NCBI RefSeq assembly: GCF_001455965.1
Contig: NZ_LKKO01000028.1
Span: 1-64,000 of the forward strand
DNA length: 64,000 nucleotides
Origin: Methylobacterium sp. GXS13
Lineage (GTDB): Bacteria > Pseudomonadota > Alphaproteobacteria > Rhizobiales > Beijerinckiaceae
Direction: 5' to 3'
The notes beneath the pieces were generated by a model. That model saw nothing but the letters and a program-made list of their open reading frames with translations. It had not been told where the DNA came from and searched no databases. Both the position numbers and the translations under genes were made by a program. Of this stretch, positions 56,106 to 63,536 are shown one piece after another. Each line of letters opens with the position of its first letter. Positions within the stretch are counted from its first letter, which is position 1.

Positions 56106-57269
56106 TTGGGTATCCCCCTCCGGTACGTCGCGAAGATCGGCGGCTACATCCTCAAACAGCACCTCACGGGCCGCAAGCGCTACCCGCTGGTGATGATGAT
56201 GGAACCCCTGTTCCGCTGTAATCTCGCCTGCGCCGGCTGCGGTAAGATCGATTACCCGGACGAGATCCTGAACAAGCGGCTCCCGGTCGCCGACGCGCTC
56301 GAATCCGTGCGCGAGTGCGGCGCCCCCGTGGTGGTGATCGCCGGCGGCGAGCCGCTGCTGCACAAGGATCTCCCGCAGATCGTTCAGGGCATCATCGATC
56401 AGAAGAAGTTCGCGATCGTGTGCACGAACGCGCTGCTGCTCGAGAAGAAGATCAAGGACTACAAGCCGAGCCCGTACTTCACCTGGTCGATCCACCTGGA
56501 TGGCGACAAGGAGATGCACGATCAGTCGGTGTGCCAGCGCGGCGTTTACGACAAGGCCGTCGCGGCCATCGCCAAGGCCAAGGAGATGGGCTTCCGGGTC
56601 ACCATCAACTGCACCTTCTTCAACAATTCCTCGCCGGAGAAGATCGCGGACTTCTTCGACAGCGTGACCCGGATGGGCATCGACGGCATCACCGTCTCCC
56701 CCGGCTACGCCTATGAGCGCGCCCCCGACCAGAAGCACTTCCTGAACCGCAAGGCGACCAAGGAGCTGTTCCGCGGCGTGTTCCGGCACGGCAAGGAGAA
56801 GGGCCGCGAGAAGTGGACCTTCCAGCAGTCGGGGCTGTTCCTCGACTTCCTGGCCGGCAACCAGACCTACCACTGCACCCCTTGGGGCAACCCGACCCGC
56901 ACCGTGTTCGGCTGGCAGAAGCCCTGCTACCTGCTCGGCGAGGGCTACGCGGCGACCTTCAAGGAGCTGATGGAAGAGACCGACTGGGATTCCTACGGCA
57001 CCGGCAACTACGAGAAGTGCGCCGACTGCATGGTCCATTCGGGCTACGAGGCCTCCTCGGTGGTCGATTCGGTCCGCAAGCCCTGGAAGCCGCTGGTTCA
57101 TGCGATCCGCGGCATCAAGACCGACGGCGCGATGGCCCCGGAGGTCAGCCTGGAGAACCAGCGTCCGGCCGAGTTCGTGTTCTCGCGCAACGTCGCCCAG
57201 AAGCTGTCCGAGATCAAAGCGGCCGGCGTCGACACGAAGCAGGAAGCCCGCAAGCGCACCGCGGCCTGA
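56106..57269 (+). CDS. hpnH: Hopanoid radical SAM protein HpnH (adenosylhopane synthase)
   Basis: Adds the 5'-deoxyadenosyl group to diploptene, the first step of C35 extended hopanoids. The 387-residue radical SAM protein has the cluster cysteines C38, C42 and C45 (CNLACAGC), IAGGEPLLHKD, the SPGYAYERAPDQ segment, and a C-terminal Cys region (NYEKCADCMVHSGYE). The start is TTG at 56106 with aaggag eight bases upstream. It has its own terminator. hpnG, the usual next enzyme, is not in the window. Confidence 0.95.
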   Translation: MGIPLRYVAKIGGYILKQHLTGRKRYPLVMMMEPLFRCNLACAGCGKIDYPDEILNKRLPVADALESVRECGAPVVVIAGGEPLLHKDLPQIVQGIIDQKKFAIVCTNALLLEKKIKDYKPSPYFTWSIHLDGDKEMHDQSVCQRGVYDKAVAAIAKAKEMGFRVTINCTFFNNSSPEKIADFFDSVTRMGIDGITVSPGYAYERAPDQKHFLNRKATKELFRGVFRHGKEKGREKWTFQQSGLFLDFLAGNQTYHCTPWGNPTRTVFGWQKPCYLLGEGYAATFKELMEETDWDSYGTGNYEKCADCMVHSGYEASSVVDSVRKPWKPLVHAIRGIKTDGAMAPEVSLENQRPAEFVFSRNVAQKLSEIKAAGVDTKQEARKRTAA

Positions 57270-57292
57270 TCCGCACGCATCGGAACACTTGG

Positions 57293-57323
57293 AAAGCCCG
57301 CGGCCCCACGGCCGCGGGCTTTT
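57293..57323 (+). terminator. Intrinsic terminator of hpnH
   Basis: aaagcccgcggcc-ccac-ggccgcgggcttt followed by tc and ttt: a 13-base-pair perfect stem with flanking A/T, 24 bases past the hpnH stop. Confidence 0.9.
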
Positions 57324-57695
57324 CGTTTGCGCGTCTGGCGCGACGGGCGGCTGGATCGTGCGGTGAGTCATGCGGCGCCATCGAGGCGATCCAGGAACCC
57401 GCTCCGGTCGGGAAACGTGCGCGGCACCGGATTCCTGTGCGACGCTCGCAAGGCGTGGCCGAAACACCTTCGCCGGCGGGCTGCCGCGGGCCGCGTCCGA
57501 GTTCGATCGATCACCTCGTGCGAGCGAATGCGGATTCGAGAGGCGGATGACCGGACAGGTCGATCGGCAAGCGTGGCCAAAGCGATAGTTCGTTGGATGA
57601 CACCTCGAATAAGACCGGTTTATTGATTTATTGGAACTGCGATGGACTGGATGATTTGAGTAGCCGGTGATTATCAATAATCGCGGGTGACAGCT
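57324..57695. other. Intergenic region and rlpA promoter, 372 bases
   Basis: GC-rich to about 57600, then clearly AT-rich. The AT-rich part contains the palindrome gattatcaataatc (57669-57682), immediately before the start of the RlpA-like gene, a candidate operator or promoter element. No gene was recognised. Confidence 0.45.
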
Positions 57696-58463
57696 ATGAT
57701 CCGCTCCATCGGTCAAGACAGGCTAGGGTTGGGCCAAGTCCTCCTTCTCGTTTCGATCCTGTCGGCCACTGACGCGCAGGCTCAGGATGGTCAATTGCAG
57801 GAACTGGAACGCCGCGGCGAGGCGGATCAAGGGTTTGTCCTGAGACGAGAAGCACCGGTGTTCACCTATCGGCACTTCACGGCCCAGCTTCCAGCTTTCT
57901 CATCGTCACCTGAAGAGATGGATCCGCCCGAGGCGTCGACGTTCAGCCTCCCCGCGCAGCCGAAATTTCCGGCGGCGGTTCATCCGGTCCGCCAGGAGCA
58001 GGCGGGTCTCATGGGGCTCTTCGGGGAGACGATCGATGCCGGGGCGGCACAAGAGGGGCTCTCCGGTGCCCGCTCGGAGCCTTCCCCGGCCGAGCCGTCG
58101 ACCACCGCCGTCGCAGCGCAGCCGGAGACGGCCGATGCTCATCCTGGACATGAGCCGCGAGCAGCCGAGGCGAGACTTCTCGGGAGCGGGCGAGCGAGTT
58201 GGTACAAGCACCCCGGCAGAACGGCCAATGGTGAACAGTACGATCCCAACGAACTGACGGCCGCACACCACACCCTGCCGTTCGGGACGAAGGTCAAGGT
58301 CGTCAATACTCGGAACGGCCGATCCGTCATCGTTCGGATCACGGATCGGACCAACGAGCGCACCAAGGCCAAACGGAACTATGCCATCGATCTGTCGCGC
58401 GCGAGCGCGCAGAGGATCGGGATCGCGGGCATCGGGCGCGTCGCCCTGTATCAGGTCGAATGA
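57696..58463 (+). CDS. rlpA: RlpA-like septal ring lytic transglycosylase family protein
   Basis: A 255-residue exported protein with a signal peptide (QVLLLVSILSATDAQA-Q) and a C-terminal double-psi beta-barrel (about 164-255): GRASWYKHPGRTANGEQYD with the catalytic Glu, ELTAAHHTLPFGTKVKVVN, VRITDRTNER and NYAIDLSRAS with the catalytic Asp. The middle 100 residues are Pro/Ala/Glu-rich linker. No SPOR domain, so septal targeting is not evident. ATG 57696 is chosen over GTG 57687. Confidence 0.85.
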   Translation: MIRSIGQDRLGLGQVLLLVSILSATDAQAQDGQLQELERRGEADQGFVLRREAPVFTYRHFTAQLPAFSSSPEEMDPPEASTFSLPAQPKFPAAVHPVRQEQAGLMGLFGETIDAGAAQEGLSGARSEPSPAEPSTTAVAAQPETADAHPGHEPRAAEARLLGSGRASWYKHPGRTANGEQYDPNELTAAHHTLPFGTKVKVVNTRNGRSVIVRITDRTNERTKAKRNYAIDLSRASAQRIGIAGIGRVALYQVE

Positions 58464-58509
58464 CGCGGTCGCGTCCGTCACGTCGGACGCTTGGGCGCCG
58501 TCGATCCCG

Positions 58510-59295
58510 TCATCCTGCCGCCCGGATGCGGCGATTGGCGAACAGCCACGGCAGCACGCATGTCGCCGACAGGGCGATCGAGATCGCGTAGGCGGTGACC
58601 ATGTCGGTCCGGCCGAGCAACAGGTGGATGCACACGTAGAAAGCCAGCACGCCGAATGCGCCCTGGGCGCTGCCGCGTACCACCTCGAGGGAGGCGCGGA
58701 CGCCGTCCTGGAAGCGGGCGAAGGCGATGAGCGGCCAGGAGATGATCGGGATCGGCGCCAGGAGCCCGCTCAGGCCAGAGCCGAGATACGGCGCGAGGCC
58801 CGAGACCAGCAGGACGAGCGCCGTCGCCGCCGCGAGGCGGGCTGGCATGTCCCAGCGCGGCGGCCGCGGGCGGCGCGGCGGCGCATCGGGCCCGGCCGTC
58901 CGCGAGCAGAGAGCCACCACGAAAGCCATGGCCGGGAGGTCGATCGAGGTCGCGAGCCACAGGCCGGGCCGGATCAGCCCGTGCAGCACGAGTCCGCCCA
59001 GCACGAAGGCCGCCAGGGCGGCGGAGAGCGCCCCGGCCGGGCCCATCCGTGGCGCGCAAACGGCGTAGGCGAGGTAGCAGAGCGTGACCGCCCCCAGCCC
59101 CTCCACCGAGCCGATGGCGGCGTCCGCGGCGAAACGCTCGCCCTGCTCGACCGCGAGGTAGATCGAGATCGGCGCCGAGGTGAGCGGCAGGCCCGAGAGC
59201 AGCCCGCCGACCAGGCTGCCCCAGCGGCGTGAGGCTGCCGACACCGCCCACATCAGCGTCGGGGTGATGGCGATCTTGGCGGCGATCAGACTCAT
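58510..59295 (-). CDS. Integral membrane protein of unknown function
   Basis: A 261-residue protein with about seven or eight hydrophobic helices and no soluble domain; notable stretches are WGSLVGGLLSGLPLTSAPIS near the N-terminus and GPAGALSAALAAFVLGG. I do not recognise a named family with certainty. It follows the 66-residue gene by 29 bases in the same direction as mfnF, so it is probably part of the one-carbon cofactor operon. The ATG at 59295 begins a membrane helix after a short leader. Confidence 0.75.
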   Translation of the reverse strand: MSLIAAKIAITPTLMWAVSAASRRWGSLVGGLLSGLPLTSAPISIYLAVEQGERFAADAAIGSVEGLGAVTLCYLAYAVCAPRMGPAGALSAALAAFVLGGLVLHGLIRPGLWLATSIDLPAMAFVVALCSRTAGPDAPPRRPRPPRWDMPARLAAATALVLLVSGLAPYLGSGLSGLLAPIPIISWPLIAFARFQDGVRASLEVVRGSAQGAFGVLAFYVCIHLLLGRTDMVTAYAISIALSATCVLPWLFANRRIRAAG

Positions 59296-59324
59296 CGCGG
59301 CGGGGCTAGCCCTCTCTGGCCCGC

Positions 59325-59525
59325 TCAGGCCGCCTCCGGTGGCTCCCCGTCGTCCGGCTCGCCGGGCGAGTTCAGCATGTCCTCCAGCTCGTCCACCAGC
59401 CGGTCGATCTGGTCCTCGGTCGCGAGCACCTTCAGGACTTCGCCGGTTTCGGTCTCCACGGCCAGTTCGATATGCGGTCCGACCCGGCTCGTGAGAACCC
59501 GGGCCAGGATCTTGATGGCGCTCAT
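59325..59525 (-). CDS. Small acidic protein in the mfnF operon
   Basis: A 66-residue soluble protein: an alpha/beta start (MSAIKILARVLTSRVGPHIE), then TETGEVLKVLATEDQIDRLVDELED and an acidic tail (PGEPDDGEPPEAA). No catalytic motif is visible. Its ATG overlaps the mfnF stop (ATGA), so it is translationally coupled and its product is probably needed with MfnF. I recognise no family. Confidence 0.7.
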   Translation of the reverse strand: MSAIKILARVLTSRVGPHIELAVETETGEVLKVLATEDQIDRLVDELEDMLNSPGEPDDGEPPEAA

Positions 59526-60565
59526 GCGAATGCGTCCTCCGAGGCAATGAGGCCGACGGCGACGGCCGGCCCGCAGGTCGAGATCCAGTCGGGCTCCCCA
59601 GCGATCCGGTCGTGCAGCAGGCTCACGAGCGGGACGGCCACGCGTCCAAGCCGTTCGGCCAGGCGCGGCCCGAGAAAGGCGCCCGCACCGCAGACGATGA
59701 GCGGTACCCCCGGGGCGAGATCCAACCGGCTGAGCAGGGTGGCGGCGGAATCGTGCAGCAGCCGCAGCTGCGCCTCGGCGAAATGGGCCGCCAGCAGCGC
59801 CCAGGCCCCGGGCGTGCCCTCCCCGCGATCCCGCCCGACGATCCGGGCGAGCCGCGTCTCGCTCTCCGCCACGGACTTGCCCTTGCGGTCGCCACTCGCC
59901 TGCTGATCGGCCCCGTCGGGGAGCAGGCCCAGGATCCGGTACACGTCCGCCATATGCGCGAAGGTCTCGGTCATGAGCCGGGTGCGGCGGCCCGCGAACG
60001 GGACATGATCGGCCAGCGCGATCACCGGGGCGCGGACGATTCCGGTATAGACCAGTTCCCCCGTCTCGAGGCGCTCGGCGTCGCTGTAACCGGTGGCGGC
60101 CGGGCGGCCGCGCACGATCGGGATCAGGTCGGCGGTGGTCGAGCCGATATCGATGAGCAGGGCGTCGGGAGCGAGCCGACCGGTCAGCGCCGCGGTGGCA
60201 TGCCAATTGGCCGAGGCCACGTCCGCGAACACGTCCGCGGCCGCCTCCGGGGCGACCAGGCCGGAGCGACCGGCATAGATCCGCACGCCGCCGGACAGGT
60301 GCGTGTCCGCCCAGCTTGACAGCGCCGCGACGCCTTCGCGGCGATCGGCGAAGCAATCGGTGAGCTCCCCCGTCATGGTCACGGCGTGCCGGGCCTCGCC
60401 CCTCGCCCAGTCGGGCAGGGCCGCCAGGGATCCTGCGAGGGCCGCGACCCCCTGCCAGAGCGGGCACGGGACCTGCGCCGCCGCGACCACCCGGCCATCC
60501 TCGACCAGAGCGGCCTTGACGTGGACCCCGCCGAGGTCCCACCCGATCGTCTTTCCCCCTGGCAT
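59522..60565 (-). CDS. mfnF: MfnF-like methanofuran biosynthesis protein (H4MPT-linked C1 pathway)
   Basis: An ASKHA-fold (hydantoinase/oxoprolinase-like) protein of about 347 residues, the family annotated as probable H4MPT-linked C1 transfer pathway protein (TIGR03123); the archaeal MfnF joins the furan and phenol parts of methanofuran. Visible are the phosphate motif TIGWDLGGVHVKAALVE, DALLIDIGSTTADLIPI and VCGAGAFLGPRLAERLG. Two ATGs lie at 60571 and 60565; the first abuts the start of the divergent HisA-like gene (CATATG). Confidence 0.85.
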   Translation of the reverse strand: MPGGKTIGWDLGGVHVKAALVEDGRVVAAAQVPCPLWQGVAALAGSLAALPDWARGEARHAVTMTGELTDCFADRREGVAALSSWADTHLSGGVRIYAGRSGLVAPEAAADVFADVASANWHATAALTGRLAPDALLIDIGSTTADLIPIVRGRPAATGYSDAERLETGELVYTGIVRAPVIALADHVPFAGRRTRLMTETFAHMADVYRILGLLPDGADQQASGDRKGKSVAESETRLARIVGRDRGEGTPGAWALLAAHFAEAQLRLLHDSAATLLSRLDLAPGVPLIVCGAGAFLGPRLAERLGRVAVPLVSLLHDRIAGEPDWISTCGPAVAVGLIASEDAFA

Positions 60566-60571
60566 GCGCAT

Positions 60572-61306
60572 ATGACCGCGACGAACGCCTCACTGAATGA
60601 TCGAACCGGGCGCCCCGGCTTCGCGGTGATCCCGGTGCTCGACCTGCGCGGGGGCCGCGTGGTGCGGGCGCGCCGGGGCGAGCGCTCCTCCTATGCCCCG
60701 ATCGAGACGCCCTTGGCAAAGGGCTCCGAACCCGCCCCCCCCCCCCCCCGGCTGCTCGACGCGTGGCCGGCCAGAACCGTCTACGTCGCCGATCTCGACG
60801 CGATCATGGACGGCGCCGGGCCGAATCTGGCCGTGCTGGAGGCCATCGCCCGGGCCTGTCCGGGCATTGGCCTGTGGGTGGATGCGGGCTTTTCCGACTC
60901 GGCGGACGTCGCGACGTTCCTCGCCACCGGCCTCGGGCGGCCGGTGATCGGCAGCGAGAGCCAAGCGGATACCCGGCTCGTCGCGGATCTCGGGGATCGC
61001 GCCGTCCTGTCCCTCGACACGCGCGGCACGGAGCGCCTCGGGCCCGCTTCGCTCCACGACGATCCGTCGCTCTGGCCACTGGACGTGATCGCGATGACGC
61101 TCGCCCGGGTCGGCGCCGGGGCCGGCCCCGATCTCGACGCGCTTCGAGCCCTGCGAGCGCCGGGTCGCCGGGTCTACGCCGCCGGCGGCGTGCGCGGGCC
61201 GGACGATCTGCGGGCTTTGCGCGACGGCGGGATCGCCGGGGCGCTGGTCGCCTCCGCGCTCCACGACGGCGCCCTGCGGTTGGCCGAGGCCGGGGATCTG
61301 GCCTGA
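60572..61306 (+). CDS. HisA/HisF-related protein, one-carbon cofactor cluster
   Basis: A 244-residue (beta/alpha)8 protein of the HisA-related family found in methanogens and H4MPT-using methylotrophs. FAVIPVLDLRGGRVVRARRG and TVYVADLDAIM match HisA strands 1 and 2; RRVYAAGGVRGPDDL is the phosphate-binding loop. True HisA for histidine should be elsewhere. A C15 run (60735-60749) lies within the frame and encodes the APPPP stretch. The product is probably used in methanofuran or H4MPT synthesis, but the reaction is not known to me. Confidence 0.82.
   Translation: MTATNASLNDRTGRPGFAVIPVLDLRGGRVVRARRGERSSYAPIETPLAKGSEPAPPPPRLLDAWPARTVYVADLDAIMDGAGPNLAVLEAIARACPGIGLWVDAGFSDSADVATFLATGLGRPVIGSESQADTRLVADLGDRAVLSLDTRGTERLGPASLHDDPSLWPLDVIAMTLARVGAGAGPDLDALRALRAPGRRVYAAGGVRGPDDLRALRDGGIAGALVASALHDGALRLAEAGDLA
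60735..60749 (+). repeat. Homopolymeric C15 tract inside the HisA-like gene
   Basis: Fifteen consecutive C residues within the coding sequence, encoding part of an Ala-Pro-Pro-Pro-Pro loop between strands 1 and 2. Gain or loss of one C would shift the frame and truncate the protein. It is the only homopolymer of this length seen in the window. Confidence 0.9.
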
Positions 61307-61371
61307 CGCTTCCGGGCCGGCCCCGAGGCTGCTAAACCCAGGCCAGACCCTGCCTCCAAGAGCCTCGGACG

Positions 61372-61974
61372 ATGGAAAAATTCACCACGCTGGAGGGCGT
61401 CGCGGCGCCCATGCGGATCATCAACGTCGATACCGACCGGATCATCCCCAAACAGTACCTCAAGACGATCAAGCGCACCGGGCTCGGCAAGGGCCTGTTC
61501 GCCGAGATGCGCTACAGGGACGACGGCTCCGAGAATCCGGACTTCGTGCTCAACAAGCCGGCCTACCGGAATGCCAGGATCCTGGTCTGCGGCGACAATT
61601 TTGGCTGCGGCTCCTCCCGGGAGCACGCCCCCTGGGCGCTCACCGATTTCGGCATCCGCTGCGTGATCTCCACGAGCTTCGCCGACATCTTCTTCAACAA
61701 CTGCGCGAAGAACGGCATCCTAGCGATCACCGTCTCTCCGGAGGATCTGGAGAAGCTGTTCGAGGATGCCGAGCGCGGCTCGAACGCGACCCTGTCGGTG
61801 GATCTGGCGGCCCAGACGATCAAGGGGCCGGATGGCGGGACCCTGCATTTCGACATCGACAGCGGCCGCAAGCACACCCTGCTGAACGGCCTCGACGAGA
61901 TCGGTCTGACCTTGCAGCGCGGCGCGGCGATCGACGCCTACGAGCAGAAGCTTGCCGCGCGGGAATGGGCCTGA
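61372..61974 (+). CDS. leuD: 3-isopropylmalate dehydratase small subunit
   Basis: Small subunit of isopropylmalate isomerase in leucine biosynthesis, pairing with LeuC. The 200-residue swivel domain has [15 protein letters not shown] near the N-terminus, [17 protein letters not shown] (substrate-recognition loop) and [15 protein letters not shown]. leuC is not adjacent. It follows the HisA-like gene by 65 bases and is convergent with the lipoprotein gene. Confidence 0.95.
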   Translation: MEKFTTLEGVAAPMRIINVDTDRIIPKQYLKTIKRTGLGKGLFAEMRYRDDGSENPDFVLNKPAYRNARILVCGDNFGCGSSREHAPWALTDFGIRCVISTSFADIFFNNCAKNGILAITVSPEDLEKLFEDAERGSNATLSVDLAAQTIKGPDGGTLHFDIDSGRKHTLLNGLDEIGLTLQRGAAIDAYEQKLAAREWA

Positions 61975-61991
61975 TCGGGTCGGGCCGCAGT

Positions 61992-63245
61992 TCAGAACGG
62001 GACGGCGGGCGCCGCGACCTGAAGGGGGCGACCGTCGCGCTCCAGGTCGAGGTGCCGAACCGTACCGGGCCGGCCCCGGAGCAGCTCCCAGACGGCCTCG
62101 GGCGGCATGCCTCGGAACGGCCGGCCATCGGCTGCGATGAGCCGATCGCCCGGCTCAACACCCGCGACGAGGCGCCGACCATCCCGCTCGGCGACTCGGC
62201 CGACTCGGTAAGCGTCCCCGGCGCGCACCAAGGTGAGTCCGATGCCATCGAGGTCGTGCGGATCCGCGGGCCGCTCGCGCTGCCAGTAGCTCAGGCCGGC
62301 GGCGTAATCGATCGTCAGCCTGAAATCCGAAAGCGCGTTCCCGCCGAGCCAGCCCACCACCGGGATCGGCGCCGGCTTCTGCCAAAGGTCCCAGAACAGT
62401 TCACCGGCGAACGCGTCCCCGACGCGCCCAAGCATCGAACCCGTGCCAAGGGCGCCGACCGCCGGCAGGATCAAATCGCCGATGGCGAGGTCGGGCAGCC
62501 GAAGCAGGGTGCCATCCTGCTCCAGGCCCAGATCGGCCATGGCGAGGTTGCTGCGCCCCACCGCGCCGTTGGCTTGGTACCAATCCGGATGCGACCGCAG
62601 GAGTTCGGCGGCCGTGCTGCCCCGCAGCCACGTGTAGGGCGCGCCCGCATCAAGGACGAGCGGCAGGACCCTATCGCCAAGATGAGCCTCGACCGTGGCG
62701 ATCCCGCTCACCGGATCGACGTGGATCGGGATCGCGACGCCCGTGGGCTTGAGGTTCCCAGGCGGAGCCAGGGTAAGTGTCCGGGCTGCCGGATCGAGCG
62801 CGATCGCGAAGCGGCGGAGGACGCTCGCCGGTAAGACGGCCTCGACCCGGCGCGGCGCGAACAGAAGGTCGAACAAATCCCGGCCGTCCAGTTCTCCCGG
62901 GCCGTCGGTCACGGAGGCCGCCGCCACGGTGATGCCGAGTGCGCCGATCCGGAACGCGAGGTCGCGTCCGGCCCTGACGCCAAGTTCGCGATAGAGGCTC
63001 TTGGAGAGGACGACCGCCGGGGCGCCCATGTTCACCCAGGCCAGCACGTGCCTGTCGCGTCCGTCGGCGCCGGTGAAGACCAGTTCGACGAGGGGGCGCT
63101 GAGATCCGTAGACGATCGGGACGCGGGTCGTCGCTGCGTCGGACGCCACGGCCGCCGGGCCGGTCGCGCTTATAGGCGGGGTGCAGGATACGGGCAGCAC
63201 GGCAACCAACCCGCAGACGAACAAGCGCAGAGAGCGACGGGACAC
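61992..63245 (-). CDS. Retropepsin-like lipoprotein with C-terminal PDZ domain
   Basis: A 417-residue exported protein. The signal peptide ends in a possible lipobox (VLPVSC, Cys 21). Two aspartyl-protease-like repeats follow: the first has AWVNMGAPAVVLS, where the catalytic DTG is replaced by NMG; the second has LVLDAGAPYTWLRG (DAG). A PDZ domain (VAERDGRRLVAGVEPGDRLI, VWELLRGRPGTVRHLDLER) ends the protein. The loss of the first Asp suggests an inactive or altered protease. Context gives no clue. Confidence 0.75.
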   Translation of the reverse strand: MSRRSLRLFVCGLVAVLPVSCTPPISATGPAAVASDAATTRVPIVYGSQRPLVELVFTGADGRDRHVLAWVNMGAPAVVLSKSLYRELGVRAGRDLAFRIGALGITVAAASVTDGPGELDGRDLFDLLFAPRRVEAVLPASVLRRFAIALDPAARTLTLAPPGNLKPTGVAIPIHVDPVSGIATVEAHLGDRVLPLVLDAGAPYTWLRGSTAAELLRSHPDWYQANGAVGRSNLAMADLGLEQDGTLLRLPDLAIGDLILPAVGALGTGSMLGRVGDAFAGELFWDLWQKPAPIPVVGWLGGNALSDFRLTIDYAAGLSYWQRERPADPHDLDGIGLTLVRAGDAYRVGRVAERDGRRLVAGVEPGDRLIAADGRPFRGMPPEAVWELLRGRPGTVRHLDLERDGRPLQVAAPAVPF

Positions 63246-63299
63246 GGCAGGATCTCCCGATCCGCGGAACGGTGGTGCGATTTGCGAGATCGTCGGGCC

Positions 63300-63536
63300 T
63301 CAACCGGCGCGACGCGGGCGCTCGGTCACGTGATCCGGCAGGTATTCCAGCAGGTCGCCGGGTTGGCAGTCGAGTTCCCGGCAGATCGCGTCCAGGGTCG
63401 CGAAGCGGACACCCTGCACCTTGCCGGATTTCAGCAGCGAGAGGTTCGCCTCGGTGATCCCGATGGCTTGGGCGAGATCCTTTGAGCGGCGCTTGCGCTT
63501 GGCCAGCATCACGTCGAGGCGCATGACGATCGGCAT
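63300..63536 (-). CDS. XRE-family (YozG-like) HTH regulator
   Basis: A 78-residue helix-turn-helix protein: MLAKRKRRSKDLAQAIGITE, then the recognition helix ANLSLLKSGKVQGV and ICRELDCQPGDLLEYLPD. It matches the small Cro/CI proteins that accompany DUF2975 membrane proteins. The ATG at 63536 overlaps the stop of that upstream gene (ATGA). ATG 63524 is an alternative start. Confidence 0.85.
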   Translation of the reverse strand: MPIVMRLDVMLAKRKRRSKDLAQAIGITEANLSLLKSGKVQGVRFATLDAICRELDCQPGDLLEYLPDHVTERPRRAG

